64,000 bases of DNA from Acidimicrobiaceae bacterium (GCA_013044265.1 JABEUQ010000012.1:1-64000), one strand, 5' to 3'; shown: positions 49,295-59,997, counted from the stretch's first letter. Program-made: numbers and translations. The notes: generated from the sequence alone by a model not told the origin.

Positions 49295-49807
49295 ATGATT
49301 GCCCTGCCAATTCGCCCGCCCGAGCCGGTAGCGGGACCCGAGCGCGACCAACTGATGGGCTGGCTCGATTTTCACCGCGCCACGCTCTTGATGAAGTGCG
49401 CGGGACTCGACGACGATTCCTTGAGGCGGCGCGCGCTGCCGCCCTCGAACTTGACCCTGCTCGGTCTCCTTCAGCACATGGCCCTGGTGGAGATCTGGTG
49501 GTTCGACACCATTCTTTTGAATGCCGACACGCACCTTCCCTTCGCCAGCGACGATGACCCTGACTCTGAGTTCAACGTGCTGGACACGATGTCGCCCGAA
49601 GAAGTCGCCTCGGTCTTCCTGGCGAACTGCCAACGCTCGCGCGAACTCGCCGCGCCATTGGCCCTTGAGACGATGGCGGCCCGGGTGCGGCCCGGCGAAT
49701 CAGTGGACCTGCGCTGGATCTACTTGCACATGATCGAGGAGTACGCCCGCCACAACGGGCATGCGGACCTCCTGCGAGAAGTACTCGATGGTACGACTGG
49801 TCTCTAG
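49295..49807 (+). CDS. DinB-family (DUF664) protein
   Basis: MIALPIRPPEPVAGPERDQLMGWLDFHRATLLMKCAGLDDDSLRRRALPPSNLTLLGLLQHMALVEIWWF; HMIEEYARHNGHADLLRE. Confidence 0.92.
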   Translation: MIALPIRPPEPVAGPERDQLMGWLDFHRATLLMKCAGLDDDSLRRRALPPSNLTLLGLLQHMALVEIWWFDTILLNADTHLPFASDDDPDSEFNVLDTMSPEEVASVFLANCQRSRELAAPLALETMAARVRPGESVDLRWIYLHMIEEYARHNGHADLLREVLDGTTGL

Positions 49808-49854
49808 GGCTCGGGGCACTACGCCCCTTGGGGGTGACGCGAGGTTTTCTTATT

Positions 49855-49886
49855 AAATGATTATGGATTTTTACCCAAATGATTAT
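49855..49886. promoter_or_regulatory. Direct repeat AAATGATTAT x2 spaced 22 bp; possible metal-regulator operator
   Basis: AAATGATTAT at 49855-49864 and 49877-49886 upstream of the metal-type ABC substrate-binding gene; reverse complement ATAATCATTT resembles part of a Fur-type box. Confidence 0.35.
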
Positions 49887-49952
49887 CCTTTTGGCTCGCA
49901 CTCTTCACGGTGATTTCACAGTCAGCACATTCTTTCTTCGTACCTTTGGCGC

Positions 49953-51032
49953 ATGTCAGAAACCAACTCCCACAAAATGTCGTCGCGCTCTTCGTTTCGT
50001 CGCTTACTGGCCGTGCCGCTCACCGTGGCACTGCTCGGCGTCGGTGCCGGAGTGAGTGGCGCATCGACTCACACCACGGCGCGGACGACGAGTTCGTCCT
50101 CGACCCCCTTGTACCTCCTGTCATCAGAGGGTTACGACTCAGCCATGTGCACGGCCTTTCAAAAAGCCACCGGCATCGTGTGCAAGTTGTCGGACAACTC
50201 GACTGGACCGACCCTGGCGACCATCCAGGCCACCAAGAACAACCCCCACTGGGGAGTCGCGTGGACCGATGGCAACGCCCCCTATGCCGCGCTCGACCAG
50301 GAAGGCTTGCTCCTCAAGGGTTTCGAGCCCACCACGGGTACCCTGACGGCATTGGGCCAGAAGCTCGTCCCCGCCGACAAGAGCTACATCCCCACCGGAC
50401 TCACCGTCTCGGGGGCCTTCATCTACAACTCCAAGGTCACCCCCAAGCCACCCACCACGTGGCAGGACCTTCTGCTGCCCCAGTGGAAGGGCAAGGTCGG
50501 TATGAACAATCCCTCAGTGGACGGACCGAGCTATCCGATCCTGGCCACCTTGTTCAACTCCCTCGGCGGGGTCAAGCAGGGTGAGGCCTTCATGACCAAG
50601 TTGAAGGCCAACGGCTTCGTGGTGTCGCAGAATTCGATCAAGGACGAACTACTGGCCGGCACCGTCCAAGTGGCGATCTCTCAGAACACCAGCGGCATTG
50701 GCGCGTCCTACACCAACCCGAACATCAAGGTGTACTACCCCAACCCGTCGGCGGGACTCCCCTCGACGATCGCCATTGACGGCAAGGCGGGCGCCGCCGA
50801 GATCGCCGTGGCGAAGAAGTTCGCGGACTTCGTCTACAGCCCCGCGGGTCAGGCCGTGATGCTCTCGGGCGACCCCCAGGGCGACTCGCAGTTCTTCCCC
50901 ATCATGAAGGGTGAGAAGTCGCGGCCACGCGTCCCCGCCACCTCGACGATCCCGTTCTCGTTCCCGAACCCCTACGTCTGGGGATCGCTCGAGCCCTCGA
51001 TCAACACTTGGTTCAACTCGCACGTCGCCTAA
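49953..51032 (+). CDS. ABC transporter extracellular substrate-binding protein (ferric iron/phosphonate type)
   Basis: Signal peptide LLAVPLTVALLGVGAGVSGA; LLSSEGYDSAMCTAFQKATGIVCKLSDNSTGPTLATI; FVYSPAGQAVMLSGD. Confidence 0.88.
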   Translation: MSETNSHKMSSRSSFRRLLAVPLTVALLGVGAGVSGASTHTTARTTSSSSTPLYLLSSEGYDSAMCTAFQKATGIVCKLSDNSTGPTLATIQATKNNPHWGVAWTDGNAPYAALDQEGLLLKGFEPTTGTLTALGQKLVPADKSYIPTGLTVSGAFIYNSKVTPKPPTTWQDLLLPQWKGKVGMNNPSVDGPSYPILATLFNSLGGVKQGEAFMTKLKANGFVVSQNSIKDELLAGTVQVAISQNTSGIGASYTNPNIKVYYPNPSAGLPSTIAIDGKAGAAEIAVAKKFADFVYSPAGQAVMLSGDPQGDSQFFPIMKGEKSRPRVPATSTIPFSFPNPYVWGSLEPSINTWFNSHVA

Positions 51033-51040
51033 GCAACTTC

Positions 51041-52846
51041 GTGAATGAATCCCCCCGCCACGCCGACGGTCTCCCCGCTATACGCGAGGAGACCGTCGGC
51101 GTGTCTCCCCTCGAACAACGCGGACTGCGTCACTGGTACGAACTAGCCCTCAACCGACTCGGGCGACCTCTGCTCTGGGTCATCTTGGCCGTCGTGTCCA
51201 TCATCCCCACCGTTGCCTTTCTCGCTCTAGCCTTCTCCCCGCGGATCTTCAGCCAGGGCCCCAGTTGGTTCACTCTGGGCGTCTTTCACCAAGCCTTCTC
51301 GGGTACCGAGCTCGCGGGTATGCGCAACAGCCTGATGATCGCGGTGGGAGCGGCCCTGATCGCCACCTTGTTGGCATCGGGCCTCGCCCTGATCGCCCAG
51401 CGCACTGACTTGCGCGTGGCCACGTTGATACCGGCCCTGCTCTGGGGAGTGTTGCTCGTTCCCACGTACGTGGTCTCCGTGGGTTGGGAGGAGATCCTCG
51501 CCAGCGGCAACATGTTCTCCCAGATGGGTCTGGTCTCACCCGGAGTACGAGGTGCACTGCTCGGTCCAGTGGGCATTGTCTTGATCCTAGGATTCTCCGG
51601 GGTGCCGTTCGCCTATTTCGCGATGGCGCCAGCCATTGTCGGCATGGGCCGACGATTCGAAGAGGCCGCGCGCATCCACGGAGCGGGTATCGCCAAGACG
51701 ACCCGCACGGTCGCACCCATTGTCCTCCCGGCGATCTTCGCCGCGATGATCATCGTCTTCGCCGAGTCCATTGGAGACTTCGGAGTCGCCTCCACGATTG
51801 CGGCCAATGCCAACATTCCCGTCGCCACCACCAACATCATGGCGGCTATCGGCACCTTTCCGACCAATTTTCCCGAAGCGGCCGCCGTGGGATGGTTCTT
51901 GATCATCACCCTGGCGACGGTTCTGACCTTTCAGAATTGGCTCCTGCGCAAGAAGAACTATGCCGTTCTCTCGGGGCGCTCGACCTTCGCCCCGCGCTCT
52001 CACCCCGGGGGCTGGCGACGCGTGGTCCTCAACGTCTTCGCCTACGGCTTCTTCACGCTGACCTTGGTCGTACCGGCGATGGGCGCAGTCTTTTCCACGC
52101 TGCTCAAGCCCTACACGACGTTCTCCTTGCACAATCTCAGTCTGAGCGCCTACGTGGACGTCTTCACCAAGCAGTCGATCATGCAACCCATCATGGTGTC
52201 GCTCAAGATGTCCGTGATCACCGCCACCTTGACCGTCATCTTGGGTGTCGCTGTCGCTAAGGTCCTCACCAGTCCACGCCCCGGCTGGACTGGACGACTC
52301 ATGGACGCGGTACTCGTGGGGTCGGTGGCCCTGCCCGCACTGGTATTGGCCGCTGGATTCATCTTTGTCTTCAACCTGCCCTTCACCGTGCACCTGGGGA
52401 TCAATCTCTACGGCACCTTGACCTTGCTCGGCATTGGCTACCTGGCGATATCCCTGCCGTCCAATAGCCGAGTGCTCATTGGACCTATTGGTCAGATCGA
52501 CGGCTCGATGATGGCCGCCGGACGTATTCACGGAGCCCACCAGCTGCGCGCCTTTCGCAAGTGCGTCCTGCCACTGATCGCGAAAAGTCTGCTGTGGGCC
52601 TGGCTCTTATCCTTCGCGGCCACCTTCGGAGAACTCCCCACCTCGGAGATGCTCGCCCCCACCGGCGTGCGCACCATGGCAACCGCCATCTTGAGTTCGT
52701 TCCAGGCCTACAACTTGGCCATGGCCACCGCCTTCTCGGTGGTGCAGATGGTCATCGTGTTGAGCGTCATCGCCACCGCGACTTTGATCTTCCGTTTCGT
52801 CGCTCCCCCGGGGTGGCGCAACATTGACGTGGGGAGGCCACGATGA
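51041..52846 (+). CDS. ABC transporter permease, FbpB-like with two permease modules
   Basis: About 600 aa, two EAARIHGAG / AAGRIHGAH EAA-like loops; GTG start at 51041 in the frame of ORF 51008..52846. Confidence 0.9.
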   Translation: MNESPRHADGLPAIREETVGVSPLEQRGLRHWYELALNRLGRPLLWVILAVVSIIPTVAFLALAFSPRIFSQGPSWFTLGVFHQAFSGTELAGMRNSLMIAVGAALIATLLASGLALIAQRTDLRVATLIPALLWGVLLVPTYVVSVGWEEILASGNMFSQMGLVSPGVRGALLGPVGIVLILGFSGVPFAYFAMAPAIVGMGRRFEEAARIHGAGIAKTTRTVAPIVLPAIFAAMIIVFAESIGDFGVASTIAANANIPVATTNIMAAIGTFPTNFPEAAAVGWFLIITLATVLTFQNWLLRKKNYAVLSGRSTFAPRSHPGGWRRVVLNVFAYGFFTLTLVVPAMGAVFSTLLKPYTTFSLHNLSLSAYVDVFTKQSIMQPIMVSLKMSVITATLTVILGVAVAKVLTSPRPGWTGRLMDAVLVGSVALPALVLAAGFIFVFNLPFTVHLGINLYGTLTLLGIGYLAISLPSNSRVLIGPIGQIDGSMMAAGRIHGAHQLRAFRKCVLPLIAKSLLWAWLLSFAATFGELPTSEMLAPTGVRTMATAILSSFQAYNLAMATAFSVVQMVIVLSVIATATLIFRFVAPPGWRNIDVGRPR

Positions 52847-54033
52847 GCACAATTTCTGAGTCGACGACAACCCTCGAGGACCGTTCGGTGTCCAGCCCTC
52901 AGCAGAGTACGACGGTGCGCGCCGCTTCCACCTCCCTGGCCAATCCCTCACGTATCGTCATTGACGACGTCGAGAAGTCCTACGCGGAGCACCGCGTGCT
53001 CGACGGTATCCACCTCAACATCGAACCCGGTCAGTTCACCGTCTTGCTCGGACCCTCAGGGAGCGGCAAGTCCACGCTGCTGCGTTGCGTGGGGGGACTC
53101 GAGAAGATCGACGAGGGTCACATCCGCTTCGGTGAGGTCACGATGAACTCCGCCAAGGTTCACGTGGCTCCCGAACGTCGCAACGTCTCCATGGTCTTTC
53201 AGGACTTCGCGCTGTGGCCGCACATGAGCATCTTTGACAACGTGGCCTTCTCGTTGCAAAAGCCCGGCGTCGCCAAGGACCAGCGCCGCCGCGCGGTGAC
53301 AGAGATTCTCGAGCGCGTGGGACTGGCCGACTTCGCCGCGCGCTACCCCTCCACCTTGTCGGGTGGCCAACAACAGCGCGTGTCGTTGGCGCGTGCCCTG
53401 GTCGGCGCGCCCAACATGATCCTCTTCGACGAACCACTCTCGAGTCTGGATGCACATTTGCGCGAGCGTCTACGAATTGAGATCGCCGACCTGACCCGTG
53501 AGGCCGGCTCGAGCGTGCTCTACATCACCCACGACCAGGTCGAGGCTTTCGCCCTGGCTGACGTGATCGGTGTCTTGAACGAAGGTCAACTCGTCCAAGT
53601 GGCGAGCCCCGAGGAGATCTATCGAAATCCGGCGACCCCCTTCGTCGCTCGGTTCACCGGAGTAGCCGGCGAACTCGACGGTGACGTGGTGGAGTCCATT
53701 GCTGGTGGGCGCGTCACGGTACGCTGCGCCGGTGGCGTCGTGCACGCGCGCGTCAGTAACGCGAACGCGCTCACCGACTCTCGGGTACGCGTCTTCGTGC
53801 GCGCCGCGCCGCTGCGGATCACCGCCCCCGACGCGGAGCAGCGAAACGATCACGCGCGCCTCGCGGGTCGCGTCGTCGACGCCGCCTTCCGTGGCCGCGG
53901 CTACGAACACGTCATCGAACTCGACGGGGGTGAGCGACTCCTGGGGGTCTTCAGCGAGGAGCGCTGGAGCCGACACGAGAACATCACTCTGCACGTGCCC
54001 GGCGACGCCTGTATCGCCTTCGCGCGCGAGTAA
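52843..54033 (+). CDS. ABC transporter ATP-binding protein (FbpC/PotA-like)
   Basis: Walker A LLGPSGSGKSTLLRCVGGLE, signature LSGGQQQRVSLARALVGAP, Walker B LFDEPLSSLDAHLRERLR, TOBE-like C-terminus. Confidence 0.94.
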   Translation: MSTISESTTTLEDRSVSSPQQSTTVRAASTSLANPSRIVIDDVEKSYAEHRVLDGIHLNIEPGQFTVLLGPSGSGKSTLLRCVGGLEKIDEGHIRFGEVTMNSAKVHVAPERRNVSMVFQDFALWPHMSIFDNVAFSLQKPGVAKDQRRRAVTEILERVGLADFAARYPSTLSGGQQQRVSLARALVGAPNMILFDEPLSSLDAHLRERLRIEIADLTREAGSSVLYITHDQVEAFALADVIGVLNEGQLVQVASPEEIYRNPATPFVARFTGVAGELDGDVVESIAGGRVTVRCAGGVVHARVSNANALTDSRVRVFVRAAPLRITAPDAEQRNDHARLAGRVVDAAFRGRGYEHVIELDGGERLLGVFSEERWSRHENITLHVPGDACIAFARE

Positions 54034-54057
54034 CTCCTCGGGCGCGCTCGGGCGCGA

Positions 54058-55863
54058 CTAGTCCTCGAGCTTCAGCGCAGCGACGAAGGCCTCCTGTGGC
54101 ACTTCGACGCGGCCCAAGTTCTTCATGCGCTTCTTGCCCTCTTTTTGCTTCTCGAGGAGTTTGCGCTTGCGGGTGATGTCACCGCCGTAACATTTGGCCA
54201 GCACGTCCTTGCGTCGCGCCTTGACCGTCTCGCGTGAGATGATACGTCCGCCCACGGCCGCCTGGATGGGTACGTCGAACATCTGACGCGGAATGAGTTC
54301 CTTGAGACGCTCGGCCATCTTGCGTCCGTAGAAGTCAGCGTTGGAGCGGTGCACGATCGTCGAGAACGCGTCGACCGGCTCGTGGTTGATCAACAGGTCC
54401 ACGCGCACCAGGTTGCTCGTCACGTAGCCACTCTGCTCGTAGTCGAGGCTGGCGTAGCCCTTGGTACGACTCTTGAGGGCGTCGAAGAAGTCGATGACCA
54501 CTTCGGCCAACGGGATGGAGTACTTGAGTTCCACGCGTTCAGCCGAAAGATAGTCCATCTTGATCATCTCGGCGCGACGCGACTGGCACAGGTCCATCAC
54601 GGTACCCAGATACTCCGCGGGCGTCAGGATCGAGATGTGCAACATCGGCTCGTCAATATGGTCGAGGCGCGAGGCATCGGGCAGGTCCGTGGGGTTGTCG
54701 ATCTTCACCTCGGTGCCGTCGGTCAAGTAGGCCCGGTAGACCACCGAAGGTGCGGTCGCGATGATGTCGAGGTTGAACTCGCGCTCGAGTCGTTCGCGCA
54801 CGATCTCCATGTGCAAGAGCCCGAGGAAACCGCAGCGGAAGCCGAAGCCCAGGGCGTGCGAGGACTCGGGTTCGTAGGTGATCGAGGCGTCGTTGAGTTT
54901 GAGCTTGTCCAGGGCGTCGCGTAGATCGCCCAAGTCGTCACCGTCGATGGGGTAGATGCCGCAATACACCATGGGCTTGGGGTCCATGTATCCATCGAGC
55001 GCGATCGTGGCGGGGCGCTGCGCCTCGGTGATGGTCTCACCCGAGCGGGCTCCTCCGACGTCCTTGATGCCCGCGACGATGTAGCCCACCTCACCCGGTC
55101 CGAGCGAAGTGACCGAGATCATGTCGGGCGTGCGGATACCGATCTCTTCGATCTCGTGGTTCTCGCCCGCCTGCATCATGCGAATCTTGACGTCGTCGCG
55201 CAGGGTGCCGTCGATAATGCGGATCGAGGAGATGACCCCGCGGTACTGGTCGTAGTAGGAGTCGAAGATCAACGCGCGCAGCGGATCGTTGGGCGCACCC
55301 AGCGGCGAGGGAATACGTTCGATGATGGCGCGCAGCAACTCGGGCACACCTTCGCCCGTCTTGGCCGAGATGGAGAGGATCTGGTCCGCGGGCAGGCCCA
55401 GCACTCGATCCAGCTCCTCCTTGCAGCGTTCGGGGTCCGCGGCGGGCAAGTCGATCTTGTTCAGGACCGCGACGATCTCTAGGTTGTTCTCAATCGCCTG
55501 GTAGCAATTGGCCAGGGTCTGTGCCTGGATCCCCTGACTGGCGTCCACCAACAACACGGCCCCTTCGCAGGCGGCCAGCGAACGTGAGACCTCGTAGCCG
55601 AAGTCCACGTGACCCGGCGTGTCGATGAGTTGCAGGATGTGGTCCTCGAAGAAGACCCGCACGTTCTGGGCCTTGATGGTGATGCCGCGTTCACGCTCGA
55701 TGTCCATCGAGTCCAAGTACTGCGCGCGCATCAGGCGCGGATCGACCGCGCCAGTGATTTCCAAGATGCGATCCGACAACGTCGACTTGCCGTGGTCGAC
55801 GTGGGCGATGATCGAGAAATTACGGATTTTTACCGTTTCGACGGGAAGTAGATTGTTGGCCAC
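54058..55863 (-). CDS. lepA: Elongation factor 4
   Basis: [64 protein letters not shown]; 601 aa. Confidence 0.97.
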   Translation of the reverse strand: MANNLLPVETVKIRNFSIIAHVDHGKSTLSDRILEITGAVDPRLMRAQYLDSMDIERERGITIKAQNVRVFFEDHILQLIDTPGHVDFGYEVSRSLAACEGAVLLVDASQGIQAQTLANCYQAIENNLEIVAVLNKIDLPAADPERCKEELDRVLGLPADQILSISAKTGEGVPELLRAIIERIPSPLGAPNDPLRALIFDSYYDQYRGVISSIRIIDGTLRDDVKIRMMQAGENHEIEEIGIRTPDMISVTSLGPGEVGYIVAGIKDVGGARSGETITEAQRPATIALDGYMDPKPMVYCGIYPIDGDDLGDLRDALDKLKLNDASITYEPESSHALGFGFRCGFLGLLHMEIVRERLEREFNLDIIATAPSVVYRAYLTDGTEVKIDNPTDLPDASRLDHIDEPMLHISILTPAEYLGTVMDLCQSRRAEMIKMDYLSAERVELKYSIPLAEVVIDFFDALKSRTKGYASLDYEQSGYVTSNLVRVDLLINHEPVDAFSTIVHRSNADFYGRKMAERLKELIPRQMFDVPIQAAVGGRIISRETVKARRKDVLAKCYGGDITRKRKLLEKQKEGKKRMKNLGRVEVPQEAFVAALKLED

Positions 55864-55982
55864 GGTGCGCTCAAGGCTAGTTGGCGAGGCGCACGACCCC
55901 GCAATATCGGGGGCGGCCGCTCTTTCTGCTAGCCTTGTCTAGCCCGCCGGAGAGTTTCGGCGAACTGAGAACGAGGTTTTTT

Positions 55983-56252
55983 GTGGCGAATATCAAGAGC
56001 CAGATCAAGCGTAACAAGACAAACGAGATCGCTCGCGAGCGCAACCGCGCCGTGAAGTCCGAGATTCGTACCCGCGCCAAGACCGCCGTGAGTGCGGTCG
56101 GTACTGAGAACGAAGAGACCGCACTGCGCCTCGCCGTGAAGCGCATCGACATGGCCGCCTCCAAGGGGATCATCCACAAGAACTCCGCCGCGAACAAGAA
56201 GAGCGGCCTGATGAAGCGCATCGCCAAGCTCCGTGAGGGTGCGAGCGCCTAA
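55983..56252 (+). CDS. rpsT: 30S ribosomal protein S20
   Basis: GTG start; [36 protein letters not shown]...[22 protein letters not shown]. Confidence 0.96.
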   Translation: MANIKSQIKRNKTNEIARERNRAVKSEIRTRAKTAVSAVGTENEETALRLAVKRIDMAASKGIIHKNSAANKKSGLMKRIAKLREGASA

Positions 56253-56277
56253 TTCTCTCTACTCGCTTCGCTGAAAG

Positions 56278-56301
56278 GTCGCCCTACGGGGCGACTTTTT
56301 T
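56278..56301 (+). terminator. Rho-independent terminator of rpsT
   Basis: GTCGCCC-TACG-GGGCGAC followed by TTTTTT. Confidence 0.93.
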
Positions 56302-56473
56302 GTTGCGTCCGCTTCTCGCGTCCTACTTCTGACGCGATTCTCCAGTGGCAGTTAGGAGCGACGTTCACCGCGAGTCAGTGGGGAGTGACGACGATCGCAG
56401 GAGCACTGGCCAAGGAGACGCTCGGCGAATCACCAGTTCCGATATAGAACTCGGAGAGCTCTCGCTTCGGAGG

Positions 56474-57487
56474 TCAACTCCGACGGTTCCCCGCACTGAG
56501 TCGGGCCAGTCGAGCCACCAGTACTTCAATGACCGTCAGATCGGTCACGTCCTGGTCGGTATTGAGGTCCTTGCCGCCGTAGCTCACGCCCCCCTTGAGA
56601 TCCACGTCGGCGTTGGCGATGAGATGTATCGCGTCCGTAATACGATCGGCCCCCAGCCGGTTCGCCATGGCTAGGAGCTTTTTCGCACCGAAGGGATTCA
56701 TGCCCAAGAGTTGCGCTGCTTCTTCGCCACTGCTCACCCCACCACCCTCGAGACGCGCCATTCGCAGGTAGTAGCGCTGGAGCATGAAGATGATCTGCAC
56801 CCCCGCCCGCCCCTTGGAATCGAGCATCCTGCGCGCCACCGTGATGGCCTTGGTGGCGTTCGCGCTCTCGAGAGCGTCGGTGAGGTCCCATTCGGGTACT
56901 GCGCCAGCGTCGCCCAGGTAGGGCTCGATGTGAGAGAGGTTGAGTGGTGCCGAACCGTAGATCGAGGCCAGTAACCGCGCGAGGGCGTCCACTCGCGCGA
57001 CGTCGTCGCCGACCTGCTCGGCGATCCTCGCGCCCGACGAGGCGTCGATGGTGACGCGATACTCGCTCATCTTGTCGTTCACGAACGCGACCCGGTCCTT
57101 GGACCGGGTCCCGACATTCACGTCGATGACGTCCTGGGCCGCCTTGACGAGTTTGTTCGCCTTGGTGCCCACCACGGCCAGCACCAGCACGATGTCGGGG
57201 GTGGGACTGCGCATCCACTCGAGCAGCACCGTTTCTTCGTCGCTCAACAATCCTTGAGCGTCGCGCACGACCACCACGCGACGCGCCACGAGGAACGGCG
57301 GCGTGTTGAGGGCCTCCATCACTGACGAGAATACCGATTCACCAGCGTGAGTGACATCCCTCACGGTGAAGTCCTGCAGAGCGAAGGACGGATCGAGGTC
57401 GCCTAAGGAGTTCGCCACGACGTTGTGCAGCGCGTCATAGACCATGGTCGCATCGCCACCCACGACGACGGTCGTCGCGGCCGCCAT
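56474..57487 (-). CDS. holA: DNA polymerase III delta subunit
   Basis: 337 aa; LNTPPFLVARRVVVVRDAQGL, AKKLLAMANRLGADRITDAIHLIANADVDLKGG; position beside rpsT. Confidence 0.88.
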   Translation of the reverse strand: MAAATTVVVGGDATMVYDALHNVVANSLGDLDPSFALQDFTVRDVTHAGESVFSSVMEALNTPPFLVARRVVVVRDAQGLLSDEETVLLEWMRSPTPDIVLVLAVVGTKANKLVKAAQDVIDVNVGTRSKDRVAFVNDKMSEYRVTIDASSGARIAEQVGDDVARVDALARLLASIYGSAPLNLSHIEPYLGDAGAVPEWDLTDALESANATKAITVARRMLDSKGRAGVQIIFMLQRYYLRMARLEGGGVSSGEEAAQLLGMNPFGAKKLLAMANRLGADRITDAIHLIANADVDLKGGVSYGGKDLNTDQDVTDLTVIEVLVARLARLSAGNRRS

Positions 57488-58341
57488 TACGCCAACTCCA
57501 TCACACGCGCCATGGCGTCGCGCACCCGCACGGTGCCCTGGACGTCATGCACGCGCAACACGCGACATCCTGAGGCGATTCCCAGCGCGGCCGCGCCCAG
57601 CGATGGCTCGCGCCGATGCAACACGTCGAGCTCGAACATCACCCCGAGGAAGGTCTTGTTCGAGGCCGAGAGCAAGAGAGGCGCCACTGCGGCGAGACGG
57701 GCACTATCACGCAGTAACTGTAGGGACTGGGCCGCAGTCTTTCCCAGGTCCAGTCCGGCGTCGAGGATGATGCGCTCGGGTGCAATACCCGCCGCCAGCG
57801 CGCGCTCGCGGCGATCAATGAGAAATTCGATCACACTCTGGGTGACGTCGTCGTAGTGCGGCGTCGGATCAGCCACTCGCGGACGAAGACGGATATGCGT
57901 CGCCACGACGCTGGCCCCCGCCGCGGCGGCGACTGCGAGGTAGCGCTCATCGGCGAAGCCGCTGATGTCGTTGCCCAGGCACGCTCCGACCGCGAAACTC
58001 GCCTCGGCCACGCTGGCGCGCCAGGTGTCGACGCTGACGGGTACGTCGAAGCGCTCGCGCAGGAGTTCAATAGCCGGCACGACGCGATCGAGTTCCTCAG
58101 CTTCGCTCACCTCGTCACCGGGTCCGGCCTTCACTCCCCCGACGTCGAGCAGGTCGGCACCCTCGCCCACGAGTTGTTCGGCGCGCGCGAGGAAAACATC
58201 GATGTCGAAGGTGACCGCGGGCGCGAAGAAGGAATCGCGCGTCCGATTCAAGATGCCCATCACAAGGGCGCGATGAGTGACGTCGTACGGCGTCGACCCT
58301 AGTTGCAGGGTGATCGCAGTGGCGCTGGCGTAGCGCTTCAT
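57487..58341 (-). CDS. folP: Dihydropteroate synthase
   Basis: VMGILNRTRDSFFAPAVTFDIDVFLARAEQLVGEGADLLDVGGVKAGPG, VPVSVDTWRASVAEASFAVGACLGNDISGF. Confidence 0.9.
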   Translation of the reverse strand: MKRYASATAITLQLGSTPYDVTHRALVMGILNRTRDSFFAPAVTFDIDVFLARAEQLVGEGADLLDVGGVKAGPGDEVSEAEELDRVVPAIELLRERFDVPVSVDTWRASVAEASFAVGACLGNDISGFADERYLAVAAAAGASVVATHIRLRPRVADPTPHYDDVTQSVIEFLIDRRERALAAGIAPERIILDAGLDLGKTAAQSLQLLRDSARLAAVAPLLLSASNKTFLGVMFELDVLHRREPSLGAAALGIASGCRVLRVHDVQGTVRVRDAMARVMELA

Positions 58342-58520
58342 TCTTCACCTCGTCGACGTGGGGTGGAGCACCGGTGCACGGGTCAAAGCCTAACTGGCCT
58401 CCACTGGGGCATCGCTGAGGCGCTGTTAGCCTGAGTACCTATGACGAGGGTTTCGCACACTTCCCCTAAGGTCGTTGCCTCGACCGGGGAGACCGGGCCG
58501 AGCCCGCACCAGGAGCACTG

Positions 58521-59399
58521 ATGGACGACGACAACTACGAACGCATAATCTTCCTCGCCGACCCCGAACTCAATGAACCCGTCCTCGTCTACGCCCTCGA
58601 GGGATGGATCGACGCGGGTCTCGGCGCGGGAACCGCGATCAGCACGTTGCTCACCTCGATTCCCACCGAGACCCTCGCCACCTTCGACACCGAATATTTC
58701 ATCGACCAGCGCGCGCGTCGTCCCATCGCGCGCATCGTTGATGGCGTGACCACCGAACTCACCTGGCCCGAGATCCAGTTGCGTTACGGTCGTGACGGCG
58801 ACGGGGCCGACATGATCTTTCTCCTCGGGCCCGAACCGGACTTTCACTGGAGTGACTTCGTCGAAGCGGTCACCGACGCCGCACTGCGTTTTGACGTGCG
58901 ACTCGTCGTCGGCCTGGGATCCTTCCCCGCCCCCACCCCCCACACTCGACCGGTGCGCGTCATTGGCACGGCGCCCGAAGCCAGCGCCAACCTGTTGCCC
59001 CTCGTGGGGACCGTCTCGGGCGAACTCGAGGTGCCCGCGGGCATTTCCTCGGCCCTGGAACTCGGCTTCGCCGAGGTCGACGTGGACGTGATCACCCTGT
59101 GGGCACGGGTGCCGCACTACGTCGCGTCCATGCCCTACCCCCAGGCGGCCGCGTCGTTGATCGAGGGGCTGGCCCGTATTGCGGGCCTCACCCTGGACGC
59201 CAGTCCGTTGCGCGCCGCCGCCGACGAGGCCCGTCTCCGAGTAGATGATCTCGTGACGAACAACCCGGACCACACCTCCATGGTCGAACAACTCGAAGAG
59301 GTCACCGACGAGAACGAGGGTAACTCCCTGGGTGATGAAGTCCCCAGCGGCGACGAGCTCGCGGCGGAACTCGAGAAGTTCTTGCGGGGCGAAGCCTGA
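58521..59399 (+). CDS. PAC2 family protein
   Basis: 292 aa; ALEGWIDAGLGAGTAIS, FIDQRARRPIARIVDGVTTELTWP, FLLGPEPDFHW. Confidence 0.92.
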   Translation: MDDDNYERIIFLADPELNEPVLVYALEGWIDAGLGAGTAISTLLTSIPTETLATFDTEYFIDQRARRPIARIVDGVTTELTWPEIQLRYGRDGDGADMIFLLGPEPDFHWSDFVEAVTDAALRFDVRLVVGLGSFPAPTPHTRPVRVIGTAPEASANLLPLVGTVSGELEVPAGISSALELGFAEVDVDVITLWARVPHYVASMPYPQAAASLIEGLARIAGLTLDASPLRAAADEARLRVDDLVTNNPDHTSMVEQLEEVTDENEGNSLGDEVPSGDELAAELEKFLRGEA

Positions 59400-59400
59400 C

Positions 59401-59428
59401 CGACTGACTCGGCGAACCGAGTCAGTCG
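59401..59428. terminator. 12-bp perfect hairpin with CGAA tetraloop between convergent genes
   Basis: CGACTGACTCGG-CGAA-CCGAGTCAGTCG; overlaps the 3' end of the metallopeptidase gene. Confidence 0.8.
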
Positions 59429-59997
59429 AGCTGGTCCTCATCGACGTCAGCGTTCTCAATGCGCAGTCCCAAACCTAGGGCGAAGCCGTCTAGGAACAGG
59501 GCGCACTCGGCCTGGCGCGGGTGGCGATTGGCCAGGTCGTAGAAGGCTGGTGAGTGGTCCGCTTCAATGAGGTGCGCCAACTCGTGCACCAGAACTGCGT
59601 CGATCACCCATTCGGGGCATTGGCGCAAGCGACTCGACACGCGAATCTCACGACTCGCCGGCGAACACGAAGCCCAGCGGCGGCGTTGATTGGCGACCCA
59701 ACGCACCGATGACGCCTCCGCTCCGTCGAGATAGAGCTCCGCCAGCACCCGGGCGCGCTCCTCCAATGACGCGTCGCCCGCTGCGTTCTGGGGCCGCTGG
59801 CTGAGGAGTCGCTCCACGAGTTCATCGACGAAACGTGTGCGTTCGCGACCCTTCAAGCGTGCGGGGATCTGCACCACGATGCGACTACCCGACCAGTGGG
59901 CCGTACCAGTCTTCTTGCGTTTCGCTGAAGCGCGCACCTCGACCTCGGGACGGTCGAAACGTGGTGGCTCGACGCTGACCGACGAGCTCTGCGCCAT
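59422..59997 (-). CDS. YgjP/M48-type metallopeptidase (DUF45)
   Basis: 191 aa; WVIDAVLVHELAHLIEADHSPAFYDLANRHP HExxH motif. Confidence 0.92.
   Translation of the reverse strand: MAQSSSVSVEPPRFDRPEVEVRASAKRKKTGTAHWSGSRIVVQIPARLKGRERTRFVDELVERLLSQRPQNAAGDASLEERARVLAELYLDGAEASSVRWVANQRRRWASCSPASREIRVSSRLRQCPEWVIDAVLVHELAHLIEADHSPAFYDLANRHPRQAECALFLDGFALGLGLRIENADVDEDQLD

Noticed and set aside
51587-52540. 317-aa ORF antisense to the ABC permease
   Set aside because: Low-complexity, Gly/Asp/His-rich shadow ORF; permease on plus strand is well supported.
54037-54056. Tandem CTCGGGCGCG x2 between the convergent ABC ATPase and lepA genes
   Set aside because: Only two 10-bp copies in very GC-rich DNA; no further structure.
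58383-59459. 358-aa ORF antisense to the PAC2 gene
   Set aside because: Spans the whole PAC2 gene and its convergent hairpin; no motifs.
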